A stretch of 64,000 nt of DNA, from contig JAKMCW010000093.1 of the NCBI GenBank assembly GCA_022428205.1, positions 55,626-119,625 on the forward strand. Reading direction: 5' to 3'. Numbering within the stretch: the first letter of the stretch is position 1; the number at the start of each line of letters is the position of its first letter. The notes under the pieces were generated by a model that did no database searches, had not been told where the DNA came from, and saw only the letters and a list, made by a program, of their open reading frames with translations. The position numbers and the translations under genes were made by a program. This document shows, in pieces, positions 1 through 11,748 of the stretch. Source of the stretch: Flavobacteriales bacterium (GTDB taxonomy: Bacteria > Bacteroidota > Bacteroidia > Flavobacteriales_D > Sanyastnellaceae).

Positions 1-736
1 AATCGTAAACACAGCTGCCGTTGTCTTCGTTGGCATCCATGTTGTAGTTCTCAGCTTCCATGTCGGTGCAACCAAACACGGCGTCAGGAATGCTGCTAAA
101 AGGGAACGTTCCCAGCGCAGTGCTGTCTTGGTCACCTCCAACAAATGACGCGATGCTGATCACACCATAAAGAGTGGTGTCCGTCGTGAACTGACCAATG
201 AGAATGAGGCTATCCTCACCAGCAAAGCCATTGTCATCTGGGTAGAGGGGGAACCAAGAACCTCCCGTTTGGGTCTCGATGATGATGTCGGAACCGGCAG
301 CACCTGCTCCGGGCTCGAACAAAGGAACCCAGTCAGCCTCGGGGTCACCGATGGTGTAGATGGGACTCTCACCGTTGTTGGCATCCGCAGGGGCGGTCAT
401 GCCGATGGTCACAAAGCTGTCATACACCAGGTCGGGATAGACAGAGAACAAAAGCGGGTTGTACCCTGAATTGTCCTTTCCGCCGAGAACTGCATTGAAA
501 AAGTTGTCTCCGCCTTTAATGCGCGTGGGGTAATCTGCATCCCCATAGACCGCCGTCAGGTAGTCTTGGTCGGAAGCAAACTTGACGTAGACTCTGTAAG
601 TGTTGTAACCAGTCAGGTCTTCGTCTCCCACCATTCCGATGTTCTCGGCAAAAGTCTCAACAACAACTTCTGTGGCTTGGGAATAAGCAAGGGTGCTGCA
701 GCAAGCTGCCAAAACACCGAGTAGCAATCGCTTCAT
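1..736 (-). CDS. Secreted modular protein, partial (runs off left edge); signal peptide, one TTYRVY/YDSW domain, one Cys-rich repeat
   Basis: Manual reverse translation from ATG at 736: MKRLLLGVLAACCSTLAYSQATEVVVETFAENIG...GYNTYRVYVKF...YDSFVTIGM...FGCTDMEAENYNMDANEDNGSCVYD; open at window edge so missing from the ORF track. Confidence 0.85.
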   Translation of the reverse strand, partial: MKRLLLGVLAACCSTLAYSQATEVVVETFAENIGMVGDEDLTGYNTYRVYVKFASDQDYLTAVYGDADYPTRIKGGDNFFNAVLGGKDNSGYNPLLFSVYPDLVYDSFVTIGMTAPADANNGESPIYTIGDPEADWVPLFEPGAGAAGSDIIIETQTGGSWFPLYPDDNGFAGEDSLILIGQFTTDTTLYGVISIASFVGGDQDSTALGTFPFSSIPDAVFGCTDMEAENYNMDANEDNGSCVYD

Positions 737-853
737 GCGTTTGATAGTGTTAAATGTGAATCTTGGCGCAATATAATGGCGAAGCCCCTATCACAAGTTG
801 ACATTCATCATCTAAGCATGCAGGGGATTTCCACGATGATTGTAGGAAATAAA

Positions 854-876
854 GAAGGGGGCTCACGGCCCCCTTC
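854..876 (-). terminator. Rho-independent-like terminator downstream of the 597-aa gene
   Basis: 9-bp stem GAAGGGGGC / GCCCCCTTC, 5-nt loop; minus-strand T-rich tail (TTCTTTATTT). Confidence 0.75.
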
Positions 877-903
877 CCTTCTAAGTTCTATATGTCATCC
901 TTT

Positions 904-2658
904 TCATTCCACGGTCAGACGCAACGTGGCCCTTTGCGTTGAACTGGAAGCTTCTAGGACATAGATGCCCGAACGGAGACCGGAGAGTGGATAAGTCACC
1001 ACGGCTCCTGATTGAATCACCTGGCGATTGACCAGAACCTGCTTGCCTGCCAGGTCGAATAAACGGACCTGAAGAAGGCCATCCATTCCATTCACCCTCA
1101 GGTTGACAGCATCCCGTGCCGGGTTGGGGAATGCCTCGAGTCCAATCAAATCTTGGACCTCCTCAATTCCGATCACTGTTCCAACGGTATCGCCATTGCA
1201 ATCCAAGCACGAGCCATAACAATAGGCCCCGAGTACTTCAGGCAGCCCCGAACGCACGTGGGTGCGGTTGGATTCACCAAAAGGATTGGCTTGACCACAT
1301 CCCTCCGTCGCGAAGTCCCCAACCTCGGCAACCTCGTTGTCAACGGCGCCTCCCGGGTAAGGGTCTCCATTGCAATAGCGGTATTCAAAGAAGGCCGACC
1401 CTGACACCTCGTAAGTCACCTCGTACACATTGTCACCGTCGGCGTCGCTCATGGCCAAGGCACCTGCCTGCCATTGTGGCGAAGTGATATTGCCCATCAA
1501 CCAGACGCCATTTTCGGAGACGGTCTCGTTGGCCATGTCGATTTTAAATGTGATGGGCGCTGGATCGGGGTCAGGTACACAGGAAGCACTGCACTGATTG
1601 TAACAGTACTCCACGGTCACCGCTTCGTCTCCTACCGTAAAAGTGCGGTTGCCATTGCTCGTGCAATCCGCTGGTGGGTTTTCATTGTCGATGTTGCCAT
1701 CACCGTCACCCCCCCAATTGTTGCCGTTGATGAACTTGAATTCGTAATCTCCCGGAGCCACATCGATGGTGGCCTCATATACCATGTCGCCGTCGTCATC
1801 GGTTAGGAAGTCCACACCAGGTGTCCATCCTTGAAAGCTTCCTGCCACGCACACGCCGTTCACCGACACTTCAGCTTGCGTGCTCATGTCGACCCGGAAG
1901 GTGACTTGTGAAGGAGAAACGCAGCTTCCACACGTGTTATAACAGTATGCCTGTCCGGTCTCCTCCAGTTGATAGATCATGTCGCCTCCAGTCAAGACCA
2001 TCATCCGGTTGCCATTGTCAGCACACTCTCCTTCTGGATTTTCGTCGAAGCCCCAAGCGTTGCCGTTGACAAACTTGAACTGCAAGGTGTCGACGGGATC
2101 CAATGCCGCTCCATCAATCTGGGTGGTGTACGTATATATCATGTCACCATCGGCGTCATCCATCATTAAGAAGTTGGTGCCGTCCCAACCGTTGAAGTTG
2201 CCGTTCATGTGCACGCCCACGGGATTGATGGCCTCTTCTTGGCTCATGTCAATCTGAAAGGTCACCGTAGTGACACCACATCCGGCACAAGCGCCAAAGC
2301 AAACGACTGCCAAAACGGTGTCGCCTTCAATTTCCGCAAAACGGTCGGTACTGCCTGGAAAAGCACAGGCTTCAGGGCACGCTTCATCGACGCCCCATGC
2401 ATTGCCGTTGAGGAATTTGTACTGAATAGAAGCCAGGGTGTCGGAGACGTCATAGGTCACTTCGTAAACGCCGTCCATATCATCGTCGCTGAGCATGGTT
2501 CCCGCTGGATCCCATCCTTGGAAATTGCCTGCCACGTGGACGCCTTCGCTTGCCACTGTCTCATTGTTCATGTCGACGCTAAATGTGACCGCATGGGACT
2601 GCGCTTGAGCGGCCCATACCAAGGACAGCACCGCGAGTAAGGTGTATACTTTTTTCAT
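904..2658 (-). CDS. Secreted protein with four CBM-like/E-set-like beta-sandwich repeats and T9SS type A-like C-terminus
   Basis: Signal peptide MKKVYTLLAVLSLVWAAQAQ; four repeats of [VI]TF-x-[VI]DM...G-N-F-x-GW...DDxDGD/GVYE; C-term EAFPNPARDAVNLRV...LFDLAGKQV...GIYVLEASSSTQRATLRLTVE. Confidence 0.85.
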   Translation of the reverse strand: MKKVYTLLAVLSLVWAAQAQSHAVTFSVDMNNETVASEGVHVAGNFQGWDPAGTMLSDDDMDGVYEVTYDVSDTLASIQYKFLNGNAWGVDEACPEACAFPGSTDRFAEIEGDTVLAVVCFGACAGCGVTTVTFQIDMSQEEAINPVGVHMNGNFNGWDGTNFLMMDDADGDMIYTYTTQIDGAALDPVDTLQFKFVNGNAWGFDENPEGECADNGNRMMVLTGGDMIYQLEETGQAYCYNTCGSCVSPSQVTFRVDMSTQAEVSVNGVCVAGSFQGWTPGVDFLTDDDGDMVYEATIDVAPGDYEFKFINGNNWGGDGDGNIDNENPPADCTSNGNRTFTVGDEAVTVEYCYNQCSASCVPDPDPAPITFKIDMANETVSENGVWLMGNITSPQWQAGALAMSDADGDNVYEVTYEVSGSAFFEYRYCNGDPYPGGAVDNEVAEVGDFATEGCGQANPFGESNRTHVRSGLPEVLGAYCYGSCLDCNGDTVGTVIGIEEVQDLIGLEAFPNPARDAVNLRVNGMDGLLQVRLFDLAGKQVLVNRQVIQSGAVVTYPLSGLRSGIYVLEASSSTQRATLRLTVE

Positions 2659-2791
2659 GTATCGTGTTTGATGTACACGACTAAAGTAAGCGTGCACGTC
2701 TTTAACCGGTAAATTCTGTTTTGCACATCCTGAGGTGGAATGTGCTTGCGCCCCTTACTTGCTTTACCGCAACCCGTAAATGTGGTCCGGC

Positions 2792-3256
2792 TTATTCCCC
2801 TGTGATGGCCTTGCGCCAATCGTCGTGGACACGCGCAACCTTTCCGGCGGCAGTGTTCCAGCTCACCAAGGTCGTGGCCGCCCTGAAAGCGAGCATTGTC
2901 CTCTCCTGTTTGCCCTCCTTTAGAACAAAGCCCTCGTATTTGATGTGGATGCTTGAGTTGCCCAATCCGGAAGCGCCCAGGCGGATGATCAACCGGTCCC
3001 CCGGTTCTACCGGCTTCAGATAGTCCATCTCATTGTGGGCCACCAAAACCCCATGTTTGCGGAAGTCCCACGGCTCGGGGACACAAGTCTCGAACCATGC
3101 GATGCGCGCGTCCTCCAGGAATGTGAAGTACCGTGCATTGTTTACGTGCCCGAACAAATCCATGTCGCTATAGCGCATGGGCACCTCATAATCGACGGTC
3201 GGCCCCATGGCTTCGAAGGGCAAATCCATGGGAGAAACAGGGGTGGAATCGTTCAT
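2792..3256 (-). CDS. Acyl-CoA thioesterase, hotdog fold (4HBT family)
   Basis: VPMRYSDMDLFGHVNNARYFTFLEDARIAWFE motif. Confidence 0.8.
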   Translation of the reverse strand: MNDSTPVSPMDLPFEAMGPTVDYEVPMRYSDMDLFGHVNNARYFTFLEDARIAWFETCVPEPWDFRKHGVLVAHNEMDYLKPVEPGDRLIIRLGASGLGNSSIHIKYEGFVLKEGKQERTMLAFRAATTLVSWNTAAGKVARVHDDWRKAITGE

Positions 3257-3408
3257 TTGGCGTTCTGGGTGAAGAACCGCAAAGGTCAACCCCAGCACAG
3301 ACCCCGCATCATTGCTGGATTTCCGGGTTTTTCCAATTCTAACGGTACTTTATTCACAAACTGAATAAAAACGTTCTGAATCCCCCGTCAAACGCGGGAT
3401 TTCGCATA

Positions 3409-3416
3409 TACATTTG
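3409..3416 (+). promoter_or_regulatory. Bacteroidota -7 box (TACATTTG) upstream of HU gene
   Basis: Exact TAnnTTTG, 27 nt before the HU ATG (3444). Confidence 0.5.
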
Positions 3417-3443
3417 AAAGGTTCACAACCTAAAAACAAAACC

Positions 3444-3716
3444 ATGAACAAATCCGAACTCCGTGATGCCATGGCCGAAGGCGCAGGCATCAGCAAGGCC
3501 GACGCAGGTCGCGCACTCGACGCATTCATCGACGCTACCTCCAATGCCCTCAAGGGTGGAGAGCGTGTAGCCCTCGTTGGCTTCGGTTCTTTCTCCGTCA
3601 CCCACCGGGAGGCGCGCAAAGGCCGCAATCCACAAACTGGTAAGGAAATCACCATCGCAGCTAAGAACGTGGTGAAGTTCAAGCCAGGTGCTGAGTTGAA
3701 CGACAAGGTCAAGTAA
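3444..3716 (+). CDS. HU family DNA-binding protein
   Basis: [31 protein letters not shown]...[28 protein letters not shown]. Confidence 0.95.
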   Translation: MNKSELRDAMAEGAGISKADAGRALDAFIDATSNALKGGERVALVGFGSFSVTHREARKGRNPQTGKEITIAAKNVVKFKPGAELNDKVK

Positions 3717-3744
3717 GACCCGTTTACGGCACCAGCCGAAATTC

Positions 3745-3783
3745 CCCCGGCTTGCCTTCGTGGCAAGCCGGGGTTTTTCTTTG
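3745..3783 (+). terminator. Rho-independent terminator after HU
   Basis: 12-bp perfect stem CCCCGGCTTGCC / GGCAAGCCGGGG, TTCGT loop, followed by TTTTTCTTTG. Confidence 0.9.
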
Positions 3784-3789
3784 TCCCCA

Positions 3790-4476
3790 ATGCAAGACGA
3801 CCGCTACGCTCTACTCTCCTCCTTCCTCACGGATGCGAGGCGTGCACGCTTTGAATCTGTGCTGGACGCACGGATGCAATGGGTCACGGTTGTCACTGAG
3901 GACCTTTTTGACCCCCACAACATCTCGGCCGTTCTGCGCAGCTGTGACTGTTTTGGGATCCAAACTGCGCACATCATCGAGGCCAACAACCCCTACCGCA
4001 CATCACCTGGGGTATCCAAAGGAGCGTACAAATGGCTGGACATTCGCAGGCACACCGATACTGTGCACGGTCTGCAGAAACTGAAAGATGCGGGGTACGC
4101 GGTGTGCTGTACCACCCCTCACACAAACGACACCACGCCTGAAGCCTTGCCATTGGATCGGCCTGTGGCCTTGGTCTTTGGCTCCGAAGGGCCCGGTATT
4201 TCGGATGCGGCCAAATCCATGGCGGATCATTTTGTGCGCATCCCGATGTACGGTTTCACGGAGAGCTTCAACATCTCCGTTGCTGCAGCGCTGACCCTAC
4301 AAACGGTCACGGAGCGCGTGCGTCAAAACTCCGACATCAAATGGGCCATTCCAGACTCAGAACGCTTGCGCATTCTTGGAGATTGGGCAGAACGGACCGT
4401 AAAAGACGCCCCTGGCCTGCTTGCACGGATGCGCAGTGGCGAAGGGCCGACGGCCACTGACTCATCTGAGCGATAG
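3790..4476 (+). CDS. trmH: tRNA (guanosine-2'-O)-methyltransferase, TrmH/SpoU family
   Basis: VTVVTEDLFDPHNISAVLRSCDCFGIQ...VALVFGSEGPGISDAA...IPMYGFTESFNISVAAALTL. Confidence 0.9.
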   Translation: MQDDRYALLSSFLTDARRARFESVLDARMQWVTVVTEDLFDPHNISAVLRSCDCFGIQTAHIIEANNPYRTSPGVSKGAYKWLDIRRHTDTVHGLQKLKDAGYAVCCTTPHTNDTTPEALPLDRPVALVFGSEGPGISDAAKSMADHFVRIPMYGFTESFNISVAAALTLQTVTERVRQNSDIKWAIPDSERLRILGDWAERTVKDAPGLLARMRSGEGPTATDSSER

Positions 4477-4485
4477 GCCCTCTTC

Positions 4486-5814
4486 ATGATGACCCCGCTC
4501 AAGACCGGTTATTCCGACATCCTAAGGCTCGCCATTCCGGTCTCCGCGGGCACGTTCATGCAGTTTCTCGTCGTCCTGACGGACAACTACTTCCTGAGCC
4601 AAACCTCAGATGCCGCGCTGAACGGTGCCGGTAACGCGGGATTGCTCTACATCACCTTGGCCATGGTGGGCCAAGGTTTCTCCAGCACTGGACAGATTCT
4701 GATCGCGCGCAGAGTGGGTGAAGGGCGCGGCCACGAAGCCATAAACATCCTCCGTTCAGGACTCGCCGTCATGCTCTGCGTGAGCATTCTACTCGTGGCC
4801 TTGGTCCTCATCGCCTTGTACAGCGGATTCTCCGGGGTGTTCAAAGACACTGAGACCGGATACATCTTTGAATCGTTCATGTCCATCCGGATGTGGGGCT
4901 TTCTGCCCTCCTTCATGAGCATGATGCTTGTCGCCTATTTCATGGGGACGGCCCGCTCCAAGATTCTGATGTGGGCCATGATTGTCACGGGTACCGTCAA
5001 CATCATCGGCGATGCGGGTCTCATCTCCGGCCGGTGGGGCTTGCCCGCACTCGGAGCCGACGGTGCGGCCTGGGCTTCGTTGCTTGCGGAAACCTTTGGG
5101 ATGGCCGTGTTGGTGGGCAATGTGCTCTGGCGACACGGTGCTGAATTGTGGGCCTCAGCTTGGATGAAGGTGGAAGCCTTTCGCCGTTGGGTTCGGCTCG
5201 CCACGCCCATGGTCCTGCAATTGACGATCACCCTCGGCACGTGGAGCATGTTTTTCTTTTTCGTAGAACAAGTGGGCGTCATGGAGCTGAAAGTGAGCCA
5301 CATCGCCCGCAACTTTTTCATGCTCGCTTTTGTGGTGTCACAAGGCATTCAGCAGACCACGCGGACGTTCATCAGCGGACTGCTCGGCGAGGGCCGAGGC
5401 CATGCCTTGGCCCCTGTCATAAAGCGGCTCCTCGTGGTCAATGCCAGCGGCATATTGCTGGTCTCTCACGGAGGGATTCTGTACCCCACCCTGATCGCCA
5501 GCCCCTTCTTTGACGCACCGGAAGGATTGTACGCCGCTGTCCGGACGCTGCCGGTCATCTTCACCGCCATGATGATGTACAGCTTCAGCAGTGTGCTGCT
5601 CAGCACGGTGCAAGGCAGCGGGAACACGTCAGCGGCCCTTGTGATTGAGTTGACCGCGCTCGTAGCGTATACCACTGTCAGCATCCTGCTGACCTTGGTC
5701 TACCCGCAACCCGTCTGGCTCATTTGGCGGGTCGAATGGATCTACTTCAGCCTCATGGGATTGGGGTGCTTGGTTTTCTTGAAGCGCTGGGACTGGCGTT
5801 CCAAAGCGGTTTGA
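4486..5814 (+). CDS. MATE family efflux transporter
   Basis: ~12 TM polytopic protein; IPVSAGTFMQFLVVLTDNYFLSQ...GQGFSSTGQILIARRVGEGR. Confidence 0.85.
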   Translation: MMTPLKTGYSDILRLAIPVSAGTFMQFLVVLTDNYFLSQTSDAALNGAGNAGLLYITLAMVGQGFSSTGQILIARRVGEGRGHEAINILRSGLAVMLCVSILLVALVLIALYSGFSGVFKDTETGYIFESFMSIRMWGFLPSFMSMMLVAYFMGTARSKILMWAMIVTGTVNIIGDAGLISGRWGLPALGADGAAWASLLAETFGMAVLVGNVLWRHGAELWASAWMKVEAFRRWVRLATPMVLQLTITLGTWSMFFFFVEQVGVMELKVSHIARNFFMLAFVVSQGIQQTTRTFISGLLGEGRGHALAPVIKRLLVVNASGILLVSHGGILYPTLIASPFFDAPEGLYAAVRTLPVIFTAMMMYSFSSVLLSTVQGSGNTSAALVIELTALVAYTTVSILLTLVYPQPVWLIWRVEWIYFSLMGLGCLVFLKRWDWRSKAV

Positions 5815-5840
5815 CGCCTCCAACCACTGCTGCGGTCTAC

Positions 5841-5848
5841 TACCTTTG
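5841..5848 (+). promoter_or_regulatory. -7 box (TACCTTTG), 6 nt before GTG start of fmt
   Basis: Exact TAnnTTTG. Confidence 0.5.
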
Positions 5849-5854
5849 TGCCGC

Positions 5855-6829
5855 GTGACACCGACTCCATCTCCTTCCCTTCGCGTGGCCTTTTTTGGTA
5901 CGCCGGATTTCGCAGAAGCGAGCCTGCGCGCCCTGCATGCAAGTGCGCACGAAGTGGTGGGGGTTGTGACGGCCCCAGACAAACCTGCTGGACGCGGTCA
6001 GCGCATGTCGGTTTCTGCAGTCAAAACCGCTGCTGAAGCGCTGGGATTGCCTGTGGCTCAGCCCGAACGCCTCCGGGCGCAGGATTTCCTGACACTGCTC
6101 GACACATGGAAAGCGGATGTCTACGCCGTTGTGGCCTTTCGCATGCTCCCTGAAATGGTGTGGGACCGTCCCCGACTTGGCACCATCAATGTCCACGGCA
6201 GCCTGCTTCCTGATTTCCGCGGTGCTGCGCCCATACAGCATGCCGTGGCCTCTGGAGCAGAACGCACCGGTGTGACGTCGTTCTTCATCACAAGGGACAT
6301 CGATACAGGCGCTGTGCTGCTCCAACGGGGTTGCCCGATCCAAGACGGTGACACTGCGGGCACCCTCTACGCGAAACTCATGCATGAAGGTGCTGGACTG
6401 CTGGTAGATACACTCAGCGCCCTTGCCCAAGGTGACATCACAGGGATACCCCAGGACCAATTGGCCACGGGCGATGAGCGAGACGCCCCAAAGCTCTTCA
6501 AGCAAGATGGCCGGATCGATTGGCGTCACCCGGGTCCGCGCGTGGTGGATTTCATCCGTGGCATGACCCCATTTCCCGGGGCATGGACCACGCTCAACGG
6601 CGCCACATTCAAGGTGCACGAAGCCCTGAACGCTGCGGCCCCATTAGACATGGCGCCACTGGCACCTGGGCAATGTCATACCGACAGCGGTACGTGGTGG
6701 GTAGGAACGGCCAGCACCCCCATACAATTGGTGCGCGCTCAGCTTGCCGGCAAACCGGCCATGCCCGCAGAAGACATCCTGCGTGGATACCGCTACCCCA
6801 CTTCAGAGCTCGGCAGCCAAGGCGCCTAA
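5855..6829 (+). CDS. fmt: Methionyl-tRNA formyltransferase (start taken as GTG 5855; ORF track begins at TTG 5846)
   Basis: RVAFFGTPDFAEASLRALHAS...INVHGSLLPDFRGAAPIQHAVASGAERTGVTSF. Confidence 0.95.
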   Translation: MTPTPSPSLRVAFFGTPDFAEASLRALHASAHEVVGVVTAPDKPAGRGQRMSVSAVKTAAEALGLPVAQPERLRAQDFLTLLDTWKADVYAVVAFRMLPEMVWDRPRLGTINVHGSLLPDFRGAAPIQHAVASGAERTGVTSFFITRDIDTGAVLLQRGCPIQDGDTAGTLYAKLMHEGAGLLVDTLSALAQGDITGIPQDQLATGDERDAPKLFKQDGRIDWRHPGPRVVDFIRGMTPFPGAWTTLNGATFKVHEALNAAAPLDMAPLAPGQCHTDSGTWWVGTASTPIQLVRAQLAGKPAMPAEDILRGYRYPTSELGSQGA

Positions 6830-6833
6830 ATCC

Positions 6834-9935
<3,102 letters not shown>

Positions 9936-9999
9936 GCCGCCAAGTTAACCGGCGCCGGCACCTAATTTGCCCGACCATAGTGTGATTTTGACCGGCGAT

Positions 10000-10341
10000 A
10001 TGGAGAGAAAAGGCCCAATTGAGGTTTCGAACTTTATGGCGTGCGACCTGCGCATTGGCACCATTCAATCGGCGACCTTGCTCGAAGGCGCGCGGCGTCC
10101 GGCGTATGTCCTGCACATCGACTTCGGTGCGTTGGGTATACTCAAATCCACAGCACAATTGGTCCAAGACTACACTCCCACAGCGCTGGTAGGCCGCCAA
10201 GTCGCTGCTGTGGTCAATCTGCCTCCGAAGCAGGTTGGCGGTCACCAAAGCCGTTGCCTCGTGCTTGGCGCTGTGCAAGGCGAACACGTCGCCCTTCTCG
10301 AAGTGGGCAGCCAAGTGCCCCCCGGTACCCCCATTGCCTGA
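10000..10341 (+). CDS. tRNA-binding (EMAP/OB-fold) domain protein, CsaA-like
   Basis: FMACDLRIGTIQSATLLEGARRPAYVLHIDFGALGILKSTAQLV...GRQVAAVVNLPPKQVGGHQSRCLVLGA; start could be further upstream. Confidence 0.85.
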   Translation: MERKGPIEVSNFMACDLRIGTIQSATLLEGARRPAYVLHIDFGALGILKSTAQLVQDYTPTALVGRQVAAVVNLPPKQVGGHQSRCLVLGAVQGEHVALLEVGSQVPPGTPIA

Positions 10342-10344
10342 ACC

Positions 10345-10875
10345 ATGTCCAAGAAGACGATCTCCACCCAAACCCACACTGGCGCGGCCATCCTCCTCGA
10401 TAGAGATGGGGTCATCAACCACGATCCCGGCGACTACACGACCTCCATTGATGAGTTTCACATCCTGCCCACTGCCCTGGCTACCATGCGGGCTTGGCAC
10501 GATGCTGGATTCAAGCTGATCCTCATTACCAATCAAGGCGGCATTGCCAAAGGCAAGTACACCCATGAAGCCGTGGCTGAAATTCATGCATATCTCCGGC
10601 GTGAAGCAGAAGCCCAAGGCGCACCCATCACCGATATTTTTTACAGCCCCCACCACCCCGACTTCGGACAAAGCCTCAGCAGAAAGCCAGGTTCCCTGAT
10701 GGTTGAGCGCGCCATCGCCAAGCACAAGTTGGATCCCGAAAAATGCTGGATGTTCGGGGACAAAGCCAGGGACATCACCTGCGCTTTGGGAGCTGGCGTG
10801 CGTCGTGGCATCCTGATTGAGCCCAACGCCCCCCTTTCTGATTGGAAATCAGTTCCACTGAGCGCAGGGGCTTAA
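10345..10875 (+). CDS. gmhB: D-glycero-manno-heptose-1,7-bisphosphate 7-phosphatase-like HAD phosphatase
   Basis: ILLDRDGVINHDPGDY...LILITNQGGIAKGKY...FYSPHHPD...KCWMFGDKARDITCALGAGV. Confidence 0.85.
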   Translation: MSKKTISTQTHTGAAILLDRDGVINHDPGDYTTSIDEFHILPTALATMRAWHDAGFKLILITNQGGIAKGKYTHEAVAEIHAYLRREAEAQGAPITDIFYSPHHPDFGQSLSRKPGSLMVERAIAKHKLDPEKCWMFGDKARDITCALGAGVRRGILIEPNAPLSDWKSVPLSAGA

Positions 10876-10880
10876 TTTTG
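10873..10880 (+). promoter_or_regulatory. -7 box (TAATTTTG), 4 nt before GTG start of aminotransferase IV
   Basis: Exact TAnnTTTG; overlaps the end of gmhB. Confidence 0.45.
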
Positions 10881-10884
10881 CCCT

Positions 10885-11748
10885 GTGGACACCCTTTTGT
10901 ACAACGGCGAACTCAGGTCATTTGACGGTCCTGACAGTGCTGTAATCTCGCTCGGAAACAGAGCCTTTCTGTATGCCGATGGCATATTCGAGACCATCAG
11001 GGTCATGCAAGGTGTTCCGCTCTTTGTAGAAGCCCATTTTGAGCGCATGCGCGAGGGGCTTAAAGCGCACCGCATCCATCCTCCTTTGGGGTTCACGCCC
11101 AAGCACATCAAGAAAGAAATCAGCCGATTACTGGAGGCCACGAACATCACAGGAAGTGCGCGCATACGGATGACGCTCAGCCGCAGAGGCACGGGATATT
11201 ATGCGCCAAAGGGGAGTGACCTTGACGTGGTGATGACGGCCGAACCCATTACAGAGGCCGACTACAGCCTCAACGAAAAGGGCCTTTCTGTAGACATCTA
11301 TCCAGAGATGAAGTGCACGCCCAACCACTTGACGCGATTCAAGAATCTGGCGGCCAACATCTACATACAGAGCGGGTTGTGGGCCCAAGAACACCAACTG
11401 GACACGGCCCTCATCCAAAATGACCGGATGGGCATCATCGAAAGCACGTCATCCAACCTCTTTCTCGTGTCCAATGGGGTGTTGTACACGCCTGGCTTGG
11501 ACGGTGGTGCCACAGCAGGCATCATGCGTGCGCAGATCATCAACCTCGCCCTCGCTTCGGGCATGAAGGTCTATGAGTGCAACCTGACACCACAAAACAT
11601 GCTCATCGCAGATGAGGTCTTTCTCACCAACGCGGTTCAGGGCATACAGTGGGTAGGCAGCTACAGGACCAAGCGTTATTTCAATGCGACCATCCAATCG
11701 CTGATGCGCGACCTCAACCAACGCGCCAAATTGGAGCTTCAAGCCTGA
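10885..11748 (+). CDS. Class IV aminotransferase (aminodeoxychorismate lyase / branched-chain aminotransferase-like)
   Basis: FLYADGIFETIRVMQGVPLFVEAHFERMREGLKAH...IESTSSNLFLVSNGVLYTPGLDGGATAGIMR. Confidence 0.88.
   Translation: MDTLLYNGELRSFDGPDSAVISLGNRAFLYADGIFETIRVMQGVPLFVEAHFERMREGLKAHRIHPPLGFTPKHIKKEISRLLEATNITGSARIRMTLSRRGTGYYAPKGSDLDVVMTAEPITEADYSLNEKGLSVDIYPEMKCTPNHLTRFKNLAANIYIQSGLWAQEHQLDTALIQNDRMGIIESTSSNLFLVSNGVLYTPGLDGGATAGIMRAQIINLALASGMKVYECNLTPQNMLIADEVFLTNAVQGIQWVGSYRTKRYFNATIQSLMRDLNQRAKLELQA

Noticed and set aside
5840-6619. 259-aa minus-strand ORF
   Set aside because: Antisense to fmt, which is a clear conserved gene.
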